The position numbers and the translations under genes are program-made. Below, piece after piece: positions 45,999-57,379 of a stretch of DNA of 64,000 nt. Origin of the DNA: Flaccisagitta enflata (lineage: Eukaryota > Chaetognatha > Sagittoidea > Aphragmophora); NCBI GenBank assembly GCA_965153355.1, contig OZ231127.1, forward strand, positions 18,414,001 to 18,478,000. Reading direction: 5' to 3'. The notes below the pieces were generated by a model. That model saw only the letters and a program-made list of their open reading frames with translations, was not told the origin of the DNA and ran no database searches. Within the stretch, counting starts at the first letter, position 1. The number at the start of each line of letters is the position of its first letter.

Positions 45999-46105
45999 AT
46001 CTTCTTCTTCTTCTTCTTCTTCTTCTTCTTCTCCTTCTTCTTCTTCTTCTTCTTCTTCTTCTTCTTCTTCTTCTTCTTCTTTTTCTTTTTCTTTTCTTCT
46101 TCTTC
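45999..46105. repeat. (CTT)n microsatellite
   Basis: About 28 CTT units with one CCTT interruption, then TTTTCTTT repeats. Confidence 0.95.
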
Positions 46106-46244
46106 CGATTTGTTCTCTTTCCTCTGCATTAGCCATTTCTTGGTTTTGAGATTGCTTTTTGTTGGATGTTTGTTGGCGCTTTTTCCCGTTACTTTCACAT
46201 TGGTCTTTGTTGTGGAGGAATATATCTTGATACAGTGGTGTGGG

Positions 46245-46350
46245 AGAAGGAAAGAGGGAAAGGAGGAAAGGAGGAAAGGAGAGGAGGAAAGGAGGAAAGG
46301 AGGAAAGGGGAAAGGAGGAAAGGGGAAAGGAGAAAAGGAGGGAAGAAGGA
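46245..46350. repeat. (AGGAAAGG)n purine tract
   Basis: About thirteen irregular AGGAAAGG or GGGAAAGG units, one strand wholly purine. It abuts the TA-CAGTAG element at 46378. Confidence 0.9.
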
Positions 46351-46377
46351 AAGGGAGAATAACAATAGAGGGAGATA

Positions 46378-46644
46378 CAGTAGATGTCGTCTACATTTGG
46401 AAATACGGGGGAGCTCATAACCTGAGTATCAGTATAGTGAGGGGACTGATTCTTCGCTGGTGTAATTTAAAGACCCTTAGTTGTTGACAATGGGTTATGG
46501 CATCCTAATTTTCTATCCACAGGGCTGCCATACCCCATCATCAACCCCTTAGAACACAAGCTTTATCCATTTTCATTTTGTTGCAATAAAGTGTATTTAG
46601 GATATGAGGGCCCCTGTATTTTCAAGTATAGACATAATCTACTG
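46378..46644. mobile_element. TA-CAGTAG element, copy 2
   Basis: Left end TA|CAGTAGATGTCGTCTACA, right end in reverse TA|CAGTAGATTATGTCTATA. TA flanks at 46376-46377 and 46645-46646. The inside shares GCTCATAACCTGAGTATCAG and TGCCATACCCCATCATCAAC with copy 1, in the other orientation. It lacks the tRNA-like part. Confidence 0.8.
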
Positions 46645-46646
46645 TA

Positions 46647-47213
46647 GCAGATAGGGAAGAACGGATGAGAAGGGAAAAATGCTGAGGACAATAAGGAAAA
46701 TGTATGCGAGATCTAATGCGGGGACAGGAGGGGTTCAGTGGAGAATGCCCAAAAGGAAACAAAAAGAGAAAGTCGCCTACTAAGAAGACCCTGCCCTGCC
46801 TAAAGAGGGAAGACCTGAGAAGGGCCCGCGGGTATAAGTGTCCTGCCAAACCTCAGCCTAGGCAAAAGAGAAAGATATCAAGACCTAGAGTCCTCATGAG
46901 ATATGCTGACTTTAGCTGAGCGAAGGCAGCTCACTGTCATGACTGCTAAAGGGGAAGGGGAAGGACTCAAGGGATGCCCTAAATGCTCTAGGACTCGGCT
47001 ATTCCAGCCACCGCACCGGTTCATATTAATGAGCAGGATGCTAGACCATAGATGCAAAAGACAGGAAAGAAGAGCAGAGCAAATGGGGGAGATGAGGCAG
47101 GTAGCAGAGGAGAGAGAGCAACAGCCAATCAGGAGGAAGCAGAAGCTGAGAAGGAAAGGTAGTGACAGCCAAAGCCAGAGAACAGAAGGACCCGCAGCAG
47201 TGAGCTAGCCTGC
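46647..47213. other. Purine-rich region with two overlapping open frames
   Basis: Two basic frames follow each other with a shift (46704-46919, then 46903-47208). The second holds a CPKCSRTRLFQPPHRF-like stretch and a charged helix-prone tail. No start context, splice sites or family are recognisable. It could be a decayed retroelement or chance in low-stop purine-rich DNA. Confidence 0.3.
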
Positions 47214-47221
47214 GGCAGAGG

Positions 47222-47369
47222 TAGGGATGTGGAAGTGATCGATCTTCAAGCCGCTTCCACCACTTCCGCTTCTGCTTCTGCTTCCGCTTCCGCTTCCAAT
47301 TTACAGTTCAAATAGTAGAAGCTATCCCATCCTCCAAATTGGAAGCGGTCAATCGCTTCCACATCCCTA
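47222..47369. mobile_element. 148-bp hAT-type MITE with 8-bp target duplication
   Basis: The ends are TAGGGATGTGGAAG inverted, a hAT-like terminus, with subterminal GCTTCCACC/CTTCCGC repeats (47257-47297). The target duplication GGCAGAGG is perfect at 47214-47221 and 47370-47377. Confidence 0.92.
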
Positions 47370-47379
47370 GGCAGAGGTC

Positions 47380-48030
47380 CCCGTACTATACAGGAGGGGT
47401 GAAAGGGGCAGATGTGAACGTTGTTATGGTACAAGAGGATTTATGACAGTTGGGAGAGGAAGAGGGAGGGGAAGAAAAGTGGGAAGATGGGAGAGGAAGA
47501 GGCGGAAGAAGCAGGAAGAAGCAGGAGGAAGGCATAGATGACAATGAATGAGAAACTGGAATATCGGCTGGGGAGAGAAGGGTTGGAGCAAGAGAGTGAG
47601 GTAGATAGTTGAGGGAGATAGTGGTTAGAGTGGGCAAAAAAGAGAGGTAGTTAGATGAGGGGGAGAAGGATGGGAGAGAGAGCTAGAGGGAGGGGTGTAT
47701 CTAGTTGAAGGTGTATCACAAAAACGTTGAGAAAACGTCAAGTTTGTTCCCAAAGGGTTTTTCACGTTGGTTTGTTTTCCTTTCTTTTCCTTTTCTCCAT
47801 GCGTTATCTTGTGCGAAAAAAGGTGGAAATCTTATTCCGAAAAGAAACTGCAGATAACTTGTTGATGACGGGTTTTGTACGTACATATGCCGTCGGTGGT
47901 GATAACTTATCATTTAGTTCCAAATGCAAACAAAATATAATCGACGACTTTGAAATGGGAAAAGAAAAGAAAGATAAAAGAAACAAAGGAGTTGGTTTTG
48001 TCTTTTGAACTTTAATAACCACATAATCAA
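47380..48030. other. No gene seen
   Basis: GGGAGAGGAAGAGG-type purine-rich stretch at 47450-47530, then mixed sequence. No exon with clear splice sites. Confidence 0.45.
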
Positions 48031-48033
48031 AGA

Positions 48034-48155
48034 TCTTTAGTCGTGGACACACAACTCGACACCTTGCCATGTCGGTCGGTATGTCGGTAGGTTAGTAGGT
48101 TTTTGCATTAATGCTCCTGCCCAACTGTCCGCGACTCGATTGCCGTGTATCCTTG
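48034..48155 (+). mobile_element. Tag element, copy Q
   Basis: CTTTAGTCGTGGACACACAA, CTCGACACCTTGCCATG, a degenerate tetramer tract, GCTCCTGCCCAACT, GTCCGCGACT, GTGTATCCTTGTT. The short tail lacks GGCC. Confidence 0.8.
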
Positions 48156-48328
48156 TTGATGGATGCTCGGAACTCTATATGTTGCCGCGCTGATCCATCG
48201 GTCCATCCAATAGTCGGATCGTTTTGAAGTTTTCTCATTACAGCCCATCCACACACAATAAGTTGGGTTTGTATGAAACAGTTTATTCGTCAGCAAGAAA
48301 TTTGCAACATGAGGGTTGCAATGGAAGG

Positions 48329-48669
48329 GTACACAATAGCATAATAAGAGTTCATGAAAAGTCATAGGAAAGTTCTCTATCAGAGGGATATGACTCAAAA
48401 TCATGTACAAAGATAAACCACAACAAAAATTTGGTCATGGGACCTCTGGAAATTACCGCCGCCACCCCCCCTCATTTCCCATTGAAAATGTATAGGAAGG
48501 ATTTTTGCCTGTGTTTTATTATTGGAAAGGGAGTGGGTGGCGGCGCCAATTTATAGGGGTTCCAGGTATAAATTTTTTTCATAGAACATCTGTTATCATG
48601 ATTTTGGGCCATATCCCTCTGATAGAGAACTTTTCTATGACATTGCATTTTTTGTTGTTAGGCTAGTAC
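48329..48669. mobile_element. Foldback element
   Basis: Arms facing each other contain GTCATAGGAAAGTTCTCTAT and CAGAGGGATATG, with AAAATCATG inside. Outer ends GTACACAATAGC and, in reverse, GTACTAGC agree loosely. The middle is unique (GGGTGGCGGCGCC). No clear duplication. Confidence 0.6.
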
Positions 48670-49069
48670 ACAAGGCCCTTGTTCATTTGTTTCAGTATGA
48701 GTACAGTAGATCACGCCTAAACTTGATGGGGGCTAGCATTATGAAAACATGAATAAAGCTAAGGGATTGATATTTGGAATAAATATAAGCTAATAAAAAA
48801 ATGTTTTTTTCCCCATGATGGGTGGTTGGTATGAAAACATATGTCACAGTGCAAACGAATACAAAATTTGACAAGTCAAAACGATTTATACGATATTTTT
48901 TATTTCATATATTAAAAGATTTTTTGTTGAGATAAAGGATTTGTGGTTGGTAATCATCAATTTTTTGCATAGGAAAACGTTTTTCTGTACCATATGCTTA
49001 GGAAATGTGAGAAAAAAGGATGCGTAATTGATGGATTTTTGATAAAAATTGATTCTTGTGCATTGACAT

Positions 49070-49225
49070 GTCTCGCGTGAAAAACCAAATCTGTCTCTGA
49101 ATTCAAAATTTTGCATTTTGAAAAACATGGCATCAGTCTAAACACTTTTAAGAAACAGGCCATGTGTTTAGAAATGCAAAATTTTGCATTCAGAGACAGA
49201 TTCGGTTTTTCACGTGGCAACATCT
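49070..49225. repeat. Palindrome inside the TA-CAGTAG element
   Basis: GCGTGAAAAACCAAATCTGT, CTCTGAATTC and AAAATTTTGCAT face AATGCAAAATTTTGCATTC, AGAGACAGATTCGG and TTTTTCACG. Arms of about 70 bp. Confidence 0.75.
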
Positions 49226-49426
49226 CATGTTTTCCGTGCAATTCTTTTTAAAGAATTCTGTTGTTTCACTAAGTATGCTGCGACTTTACCGATGCGTGAT
49301 CAATACCATTGGTCAGTTAACCGTTTTTTAATTAATTTAGGGAGTATCAAGCATGCATAAGACTTAAGTTTTTGTTATATTTCCGCTGCATAGCAGCGTA
49401 TTCCATCACAGAAAAGAATGTTTTTT

Positions 49427-49731
49427 TCCCCATGATGGGTGGTTGGTATGAAAACATATTTCCGTGTATCCCCACTATGATATTTTGAGAGATTTTTCAG
49501 GGAACATTGCTTAAAATCAAATTTGCCATAATATGTTTTGTAAGAATATTGCTCCTTTGGCCGTTCCGACAACCCCAGGCAATGGCTAAACAAGTGACAT
49601 TCTTACGAGATATATTATGGGAAAGTTATAGTAGATTTGATTTTTAGCAATGTTCCCTGAAAAAATCTCTTAAAATGTTCATAACGGGAATACATGGAAA
49701 TGTGTTTCCATGGCAACCAACTATCATGGGC
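49427..49731. mobile_element. Short foldback element, copy 2 (nested)
   Basis: Outer arms CCCATGATGGGTGGTTGG / CCAACTATCATGGG, inner arms GGGAACATTGCTTAAAATC and GTAAGAATATTGCTC. The same body as 12439-12662. Here the outer arms are within the element, which suggests that the true unit includes them. Confidence 0.75.
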
Positions 49732-50037
49732 AATGAATCAGTCCCCTTGCTTCATTTGTTTTTCTATAATGCTTGCCCCCGTTATCTCAAGTCTAGACGA
49801 GATCTACTGTATAGTAGGGGAAATTGTTCCACTTGTCATATCTATGCTGCCTTTCCAATGAATATATTTGCTTTTAGTCTCCATCTGTGCCCTCATCCAC
49901 CCCCCCCCCCCCCGCCATCCCCCCAACTGAATCGAAATAAGACGAAAAATTTGTTTCCATTGAGACGAGATGAAATTCAAATTTTATTAAGAAATAAAAG
50001 GAAAAAAATTCATCGAATTGAGTGAAGAGGAAGATGA

Positions 50038-50240
50038 ACAAGGCCGGATACACGGCTACCAAAGTCGCGTGCGGGTGGGCAGGGGCCATTTTTGAGGTCA
50101 CCAGACCATTTGGGCAAGAGCAGTGAGGTCAAAGAAATAAAATCATAAAAAAAAGTAAAGTGTGACGGACCAACCGACCAACCGACCGACCGACCGACGG
50201 ACAAAGCGGGTTGTAGAGTCGCGTGCACGCGACTAAAAAG
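50038..50240 (-). mobile_element. Tag element, copy R (full)
   Basis: AACAAGGCCGGATACACGGC, tag complement AGTCGCGTGC at 50063-50072, GGGTGGGCAGGGGC, body, CGAC tetramers, TTGTAGAGTCGCGTGC, and GCACGCGACT at 50225-50234 then AAAAAG. The outer tag words are exact complements. Nearly the same type as copy M. Confidence 0.92.
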
Positions 50241-50639
50241 AGCTGTAGAAAAATCTATACAGGAAAAAAAAGCCTCTGTGCTGCAGAAAACTGCATGCAC
50301 GAGCGCACGCACGCACGAACGCACGCTTACACACGCACACAGATACACTTTTTTTCATCGATCCAACGTATGAAGGGCAAAGGCACAAAAGCAACCTTCA
50401 TGATGTACAACCTTACAACCATACAAACAGTCTAATACGATACAGGCAAATGAAAATATTCCGTCTGGATTGTCGACTTAACCAGGAAATGCGCTTAGGC
50501 GTTTAGGTTTGGAAAAAAAAGTTTTTTAAGCTTTTCATGGATGATTTGTTTCAAAAAGCTTTTAGTTTTAACGACAACAACATCGGCTTAAAAATCGCTC
50601 ACCACGATGACGCCAACAAAACCACAGGAACAAAGTACA

Positions 50640-51025
<386 letters not shown>

Positions 51026-51474
51026 TACACCAACAAAATAACGACGACGACGACGGCGATGAAAACAATCCGGCATCCGCAGAGAGGCGTCAACGGCAGT
51101 GATACGTGAGAAATTGCAAATCTTTCAAGAATGACATCGAGGTCGCTGAGCCGGGAAAATATGCCTGATTGCGTTTGCGACGACGCTGCGGCGGAGACAC
51201 AATCAAATGTGATATCACTGACATGACCATATCATAATGAGTATATCGAGTGTTGATTGAAGGTTGACTGTCTCACGGAGACATTCATAGGCTCTTTATT
51301 TCCTTTGTTTGGTTTTTTCTAACTCAACTGAAGTATCTTTATCAGTTTAAGGACTTTTGAAAAAAAAATTTGTGATTTTTGAAAACTTTTTTCTATCGAA
51401 ATTTTACTATTATCTTATTTGTATAGCCAACGGCAGGCCGGACGTGAAAATCTAACGCTTTTGGTCTCTCTGTC

Positions 51475-51494
51475 TCTGTCTCTCTTTCTCTCTC

Positions 51495-51543
<49 letters not shown>

Positions 51544-51554
51544 GTCTCCTCCAG
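51475..51554. repeat. (CT)n tract ending in an acceptor-like CTCCTCCAG
   Basis: Imperfect then pure CT, finishing TCTGTCTCCTCCAG at 51554, a textbook polypyrimidine tract plus AG. Confidence 0.85.
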
Positions 51555-51631
51555 TCGAGTGCAAGAAGCGAGGCCAAAGATGCAGCACCCGTCTCAGCCA
51601 CAAAGCCTTTGCAGTTTGCTATCGCCATCGC
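51555..51631 (+). CDS. Possible further exon (weak)
   Basis: It follows a strong acceptor and reads in phase 0 (matching the end of exon 4) as SSARSEAKDAAPVSATKPLQ then FAIAI. A donor-like GC|GTAATT at 51632 lies just before an in-frame stop. It could instead be a terminal exon ending at TAA 51633-51635, or chance. No family is recognised. Its end phase does not fit the candidate at 62652, so the two would not be joined directly. Confidence 0.25.
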
Positions 51632-51726
51632 GTAATTGATGTCAGTCTTAGGAAATTTCTCACCATGTGAACTTTCCAATCCATCCCTGTCTCTCCCATT
51701 CTCTTTCTCAGATTCTCTATCTTTCC

Positions 51727-52115
51727 TTTTTGGGCAGCGGCCCCAAAGGGCCAATGTCCTGTAGGACACAGGGGTGAATTTCCAGACATCCGCACGTACG
51801 CTTCTCAAGTCTCAAATTCCCATTGAATAACATTGGAAATTGACAAAATAATGAAAATTGAGAAAAATGTAAAATTCCCATTAAATAACATGGTAAATTG
51901 GCAAGAAATTGAAAAAATGCAAAATTCCTATTGAATAAAATGGGAAGTTGCTACCAAGGCCTCAAATATGCCCTCTCAGGACGTCTGGAAATTCACCCCT
52001 GTGTCCTACAGAACATCGGCCCTTTGGGGCCGCTGCCCTGCTCTCACTCCAATTTTTCAGCTAATCACTCCAAGCAGGGCATCGGGTACCGCTGACCATG
52101 TGTGATCCTTGGATG
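51727..52115 (+). mobile_element. GGGCAGCGGCCCC element, second subfamily
   Basis: Starts TTTGGGCAGCGGCCCCAAAG, GGCCAATGTCCTGTAGGACA, CAGGGGTGAATTTCCAGACA, with the same words in reverse at 51978-52040. The body carries AAATTCCCATTGAATAAC repeats. The tail is GCAGGGCATCGGGTACCG, CTGACCATGTGTGATCC, TTGGATGACT, as in the copy at 4331. Confidence 0.85.
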
Positions 52116-52324
52116 ACTTGTTTTTTTGTCTTTCTTACTCTCTCTTAGTCCATGATTCTGTCTATGTTTGTCTGTCTTGATCTGTCATAGTTCGTCAGTT
52201 TGTCTTTAGCTCGGTACTTTCGTCTGTCCCATTACTCATCCTTTAACTTTGTGTCTGACATTTCTTTCTCTGTTTGCTTGTCTGTGCTTTTATCTGGTTG
52301 TCTAGCTGTCTCTGCTGCTCTTTC

Positions 52325-52471
52325 TTTCTTTTGTTCTTTCTTTCTTTCTTTCTTTCTCTCTTTCTTTCTTTCTTTCTTTCTTTCTTTTTTTCTTTCTTTC
52401 TTTCTTTCTTTATTTCTTTCAAGTCTGTCTGTCTGTCTGTCTTTCTGTCAGTCTGTCTGTCTGTCTCTCTT

Positions 52472-52529
<58 letters not shown>

Positions 52530-52690
52530 CCTTTTCTTTGGCTTTGCTCTTATCGTTTTGTCCTTTTGCATTGTGCAATGTGCATTCCAATATACTGCAG
52601 CGCTTCTTTTATTCAACATAACTCACAACCCTTGAGCTACTACGAGCTGTCTTCTGAACGCACCATAGGCGTCCTATTTTGCGTCTAACT

Positions 52691-52727
<37 letters not shown>
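52325..52727. repeat. Cluster of (TTTC)n, (TGTC)n and two (CT)n
   Basis: TTTC at 52325-52420, TGTC at 52425-52465, CT at 52480-52525 and CT at 52691-52726. Confidence 0.93.
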
Positions 52728-52728
<1 letters not shown>

Positions 52729-52839
52729 TCACTGACTCTCTGTTTCTCTCTTTTTCTATCTGAAAAGAGAAAAAGAAAAAAAAGAGGAAAGTAAAGGAAA
52801 AGAAAGGAAAAGAAAGGCAACATCAAGGGTGTGTTTTTA

Positions 52840-53085
52840 GTCACAGACAACCGTGTTTTGAAAAGGACCACTCTGTCACTTGCTACGTTCGTTCGCTCGC
52901 ACCGCTCACTCGTTCCGCAGCGCTTCATTTCGCTACGCTCTGTTCACGGAGTCGCTCACTCACTGCGCTCACTCCCTTGTGGGACAGTTGAAATTCTTGA
53001 ATATGTGTTCGCGCTGCAATCGAAATTTGGCGGGAATGAACGCGTTTTTGGTCGTCAGTGGAAACATGCCCTAAGAAGTGGCTGG
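52840..53085 (+). mobile_element. GGGCGTGTTTC element, copy 2
   Basis: TTTTAGTCACAGACAACCG, GCTCGC/GCTCAC words, CTCCCTTGTGGGACAGTTGA, ATATGTGTTCGCGCTGC, GAACGCGTTTTTGGTCGTCA, GTGGAAACATGCCC. Antiparallel to copy 1. Confidence 0.8.
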
Positions 53086-53089
53086 CGAG

Positions 53090-53650
53090 CTAAAAGTTGA
53101 AAAGGCGAAGAAGATTTGATGGCTGGGAAAAGCAAAAGGATAAAAAGAAGATGAAGAAGAATGGAAGTGTCTCAGGGCAGAAAATGGGAATCGGTCAGCG
53201 GCACTCTTTCCCCAATAGCTTTATCAATGTTGGAAGCAATTGAAGTTACACCCGGCTATAACGGATCCCAGAGTAACGGAAATCCACCTATAACGGATAA
53301 GATATCTTTGTCGCTTCATGCCGTTTTTTTATTTCTTATAGTGGCATTAGCGGAAATCCACCAATAACAGGTAGAATTTGTTGATCTTTTGACAGTCAAA
53401 ACTGTGGGATTTTAACAGTTACTGTAGTGGCTTTTTTGGAGTACAATTGTTTTAAAGAATTTCTTTTTTTTTGCAACTTTTATTTTTTTCTTGTTTTTTT
53501 TTTGTACGCATGCAGGGCCGTGGCTGTCAATTGTTCGTCTGTAAGGTAATAATTGAACAGAGTCAGAGATATTCCTGTCCTCTCTTCTTATGAAATTCAT
53601 TCACATTATTTTTCAGGCAGGTCAACAGCTTCAAAAAAATGTAAAAAAAG
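53090..53650. other. No gene; short direct repeat
   Basis: GGAAATCCACCTATAACGG and GGAAATCCACCAATAACAGG at 53279 and 53352. Otherwise mixed A- and T-rich DNA without a supported exon. Confidence 0.45.
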
Positions 53651-53653
53651 AAA

Positions 53654-53825
53654 GAACAAGGCCGGATACACGGCTACCCCAGTCGCGTGCGGGTGGGCAG
53701 GGGCCATATTTGAGGTCAGTGGCATATTTGGGCAGGAGCGGTATAGCCAAAAACCCCATAAACGCCAAAAAAGTAAAGTGTGACGGACCGACGGACCGAC
53801 GGACCGACGGACGGACCGACGGCAT
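53654..53825 (-). mobile_element. Tag element, copy S (5' truncated)
   Basis: AACAAGGCCGGATACACGGC, AGTCGCGTGC, GGGTGGGCAGGGGC, then CGGACCGA tetramers. It stops before the 5' tag. Confidence 0.85.
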
Positions 53826-54302
53826 ACTGGACTCAGAAACTTACCGTCCCGTTGCCAGCATTTGATGGGTGAACATATGCTATTACCCAACAGCAGCACT
53901 TTTGGCAATTGTTATCATCGACGGCTTCTATTTTACAATTCATCAGAGGCAACTAGACCGTTTCTTTCTTTGCGTATAAACGATTATCGCTGTAGAGTTG
54001 GTACGAACAAAGGATTGAGGGCAGAAGAACAAGGGCAAGGTAGAAACAAAGAAACAAAGAAAAAAGAAACAAAGAAATTAGGTAAAGTACGGTTATGTTT
54101 GGTAATATCTTTACTTGTACATTCGAGTTTTACAAAATGACTAATGAATCAAAGGCTTCTATAAGTGAAAAGGGTGTCAAAAGAGTTACAAAAGAAACTG
54201 CTGAAAAAAGGAAAAGAAAAAGAACTTCAACAGCAGTTGAAACCAACGCGGTACAAAACAATTCAGAAAATTTGGGGTTTCCAAAAATAGGATGTGACAA
54301 AG

Positions 54303-54509
54303 AACAAGGCCAAATACATGGCTACCCCAGTCGCGTGCGGGTGGGCAACGCCAGTGATAAGGAAGGTCACTTGCGCATTTGGGCAAGGGTAGTGAGCTAA
54401 TAATAATCACATATACACCGAGAATGTAAAAAAGGGACCAACCAACAGACCGACCAACCGACAGATCGACATAGCGGGGTGTAGAGTCGCGTAGCATGCG
54501 ACTTAAGAA
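54303..54509 (-). mobile_element. Tag element, copy T
   Basis: AACAAGGCCAAATACATGGC, AGTCGCGTGC, GGGTGGGCAACG, tetramers, GTGTAGAGTCGCG, TAGCATGCGACTTAA. The 5' tag has one change relative to the distal complement. Confidence 0.85.
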
Positions 54510-54539
54510 GGAGGGAGGAGGATAAAGAGAAATGCACGT

Positions 54540-54615
54540 GATGGAAAAAAAGAAGAAGATGAAGAAGAAGGGGAAGAAGAAGAATGAGAAGAAGAAGATG
54601 AAGAAGGAGAGGGAG
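54540..54615. repeat. (GAA)n-rich tract
   Basis: Imperfect AAGAAGATGAAG units. Confidence 0.85.
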
Positions 54616-54619
54616 AAAA

Positions 54620-55140
54620 GCACATTGAGAAAAGGCGAACTAAAAAGAATCTTTTATGAATTTGTAAAGTAGATAAATATAGATGTTGAAGAGTGAAATA
54701 AGGATGAGGAGAGACAATTCAATCTGGTTGTGACAAATTCAACCAATTTTCGTCAGATTCTATTACATTTTGTCATGGATTAAAGTTTTTGAGGAAGGAG
54801 AATGATCCATTAGCGAGTTTTATTTCTTTTGCAGAGAAGGCCCGAGCTTGATGAAGATTTGGTTTGATCCGCCGATACCCTTCCTTTTATAAATTACAAT
54901 GGATAATTCTCTGTTCGTGTACATATCATATGGTCAGTATAGATCCAACCCATTTGTAATAAACAAAATGTTGTTACGGTTAACAACAACTGTTACATCC
55001 GGCTACATTATTGGTTGAATTGCAAAATACCATGTGACTTGCAGATCCAATATGAGTCAATATCTTGATGATTTTCTGGTAAGTTTGATAGATCACACTA
55101 CACACTTGTAAATAAAGATATAGATTGACACCAAAGCTTT
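54620..55140. other. No gene seen
   Basis: AT-rich DNA without recognisable coding or repeat structure. Confidence 0.4.
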
Positions 55141-55189
55141 TGTATCGGCATCCTTCTATGGCGGCCAACAATGGGCAGCCCATCATCAC

Positions 55190-55640
55190 TTACCGCGGTG
55201 GCAGTCAATTATGGTCGTTCACAATTTCAGTCAACAATGGCTGCCTATCATGACAAACTGCAATGGAAGTCTGCTTATGGCAGTTCACAATTCAATCAAC
55301 AATGTCAGCCCAACTGGACATACCGCAATGGCAGTCTTTGGTGGCAATTCAGTATTTCAGCTTGTCATCAATCAGTCAATCAATCAGTCGTCAATGGCAG
55401 TCCACAATGGCATACCGCAATGGCGGACTGCTCATGACAGTTCACAATTTCAGCCTCGGATCAACAATGGCAGCCCCCCGGCCCAGAACAGCAGTTTACA
55501 ATGGCAGCCTCCCAGGACATACCGCAATGACATTGGCAGTCTGCTTATAGCCGTTTACAAGATCAGCTTCAGTTTTCAATGACAGCCCCCCAGGACTTAC
55601 CGCCCTAGCAGACTGCTTATAGCAGTTCACAATTTCTGTC
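55190..55640. repeat. Irregular tandem repeat built on ACAATGGCAG / CAGTTCACAATT
   Basis: Recurring words CAGTTCACAATTTCAG, TCAACAATGGCAGCC, CAGGACATACCGCAATGGCA and GTCTGCTTATGGCAG at 60-130 bp spacing. The period is irregular, and all plus-strand frames stay open for 90-120 codons because of it. Confidence 0.75.
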
Positions 55641-56279
55641 TGCCAGGGCATTCAGCAGTTGCTGTCATGAATACTAAAATAGAACAGCGCCCGGCGGATA
55701 TTATCGATTCCCATTTTTGGGCCAAAAAACGAAACGAAACGCCGGCCAGAAAGCAAAATGACAGATAAACGGATCTAGAAACGGACAAACTGACCGGTTG
55801 GCGCTGATTCATAGGCGCACGATCATATTCATGCCGCTTCATGAATCATAATGAAGTGCCCTTCATTTCTTTTTCTTTTTTTTTTTTTTCTTTTTTCGGT
55901 TCTTTTATTATTCTTTTAATTTCCCCCCTCTGTGTTATCAGGGAAATAGCAAAATAGGAGAAACCGGTTTCTTTTTTATCGTAACTCGTGAGACGGTGAG
56001 AGAGAATGATATGAGTTGATATTCCAAAATGGTGCGCTGAAATATTCCCAATAATCGGACGAGAGCGATAATGAAAGAGGAAAGGAAACGAAGATATCGC
56101 TTTCAAAGGATCAATATTTTCCTCACATGACGGAAATAAGAAGTTGGAAACAAAAGGGGAGATGGAAGTGGAAAGCTGATAAGAACTAAATGATGGTTGA
56201 GAACTAAATGATGGTTGAGAACTTGAGGAGATGAGAACGATGCAATGTTGGGATTATCACTGTTGTTGATACTAGCATC

Positions 56280-56296
56280 TATCCATCTATCTTTTC

Positions 56297-56364
<68 letters not shown>

Positions 56365-56470
56365 GTCTATCTATCAAACTCTCAATTTATCCATCTAGCT
56401 CTCTATCTACCAATCTATTTCTATCCATCTATCCACCTAAATATCTATCAATCTATCTCTCTACCCACTT
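56280..56470. repeat. (ATCT)n microsatellite with degenerate tail
   Basis: About 20 pure ATCT units at 56300-56360, then decayed units to 56470. Confidence 0.95.
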
Positions 56471-56940
56471 GACTATTTATGCATGTTTTAATTTCTTTTC
56501 TAATCTTGTTACCGGTCTATTTCAAAGAGACATACTATTCTTCACGCTGGGTTTTGTGGATTTTTATGACGTTGAGACGTGTTTTTTTTTAACTTTTTTT
56601 CACTTTCTTTTTCTTTTGCGCGCGTGCCACTTCAAGAAATATAATTTACATAATTATAATGCGTAAAAAACATCGCCGAAGATGACAGGAAGGCAGAAAT
56701 TCTATTGGTCCGAGTCACAAACTATCGCAGCGCTATGAATTTAAATGTGGAGCTAAAAAGTGTTTTACCTGTTATTTCATGGGGAGAAAGAGTTCACACG
56801 TTAACTGAAAAAGAGATTAAATCCCAAGCCCCTCATTCTCTCAATTTTTCCTTAACCCAAATTTGTAAGTTTTTGAAAGCCTTGTGTTCGTTTCATCCGT
56901 TTCACCCATTCCAACTCAACCTTCCTCACCCCTCGGCAAG

Positions 56941-57086
56941 ATATACTCCATCTCCAGACAAACTGCGTGCTTCTACCGGGAAGAATATAAAGAGAAAAAA
57001 ATCGATTGCCAGGGAAACTCACGAGCCATTTATTTCACTTATAAGACCAAAGTTGATGCGATTCTGAACAAAAGATCAGAGAATTA
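56941..57086 (+). CDS. Possible terminal exon (weak)
   Basis: After a C/T-rich stretch ending CTCGGCAAG, the phase-0 frame reads IYSISRQTACFYREEYKEKK, IDCQGNSRAIYFTYKTKVDA, ILNKRSEN and stops at 57084-57086. The composition is non-repetitive and protein-like. Upstream, another frame is open from an ATG at 56738. No family is recognised and no partner exon is found. Confidence 0.22.
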
Positions 57087-57379
57087 AAGGAAAAATTAAA
57101 AAAAAAAAAGAAATGAAAAGTTTTGTAAAGATAAAACAAAATGGAAAAAAAAAAGAGTAGAAGATGGGAGAAAATTTCAATAAAACAACAGAAATTTAAA
57201 AGTGAAAAAAAAAAAGGAATAAAATGAAAAGAACAGTTTTTCAAAAACACACAAAGGAGAAAAACACACAAATAGAGAAAAAGGAAGTAAAGGCGGCGAA
57301 ATTCCATTAAAATTCGATAAACGCGCTTCCACTCGAGTTTCGCGCAATCATTGGTGTTGGTTGGCGGGTGCGAGGCCGG

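Larger units (their letters stand above)
48704..49809. mobile_element. TA-CAGTAG element, copy 3 (1.1 kb, with nested palindromes)
   Basis: Left end TA|CAGTAGATCACGCCTAAA, right end in reverse TA|CAGTAGATCTCGTCTAGA, then CTTGA and GGGGGC(T/A)AGCATTAT on both. TA at 48702-48703 and 49810-49811. Inside are a foldback at 49070-49225 and another at 49427-49731, plus a half copy of the latter's end (CCCATGATGGGTGGTTGG) near 48815. No transposase. Confidence 0.75.

Noticed and set aside
46704-47208. Basic Cys-containing frames as a retroelement Gag-like protein
   Set aside because: The CxxC...H...C spacing fits no zinc knuckle that I can name, and the two frames do not join. Kept only as an unexplained region.
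51555-51635. Calcium-channel beta-subunit-like start (TKPLQFAIAI resembling TKPVAFAV)
   Set aside because: Only a few residues agree, the reading stops at once, and the neighbouring exons show none of that family's SH3 or kinase-like domains.
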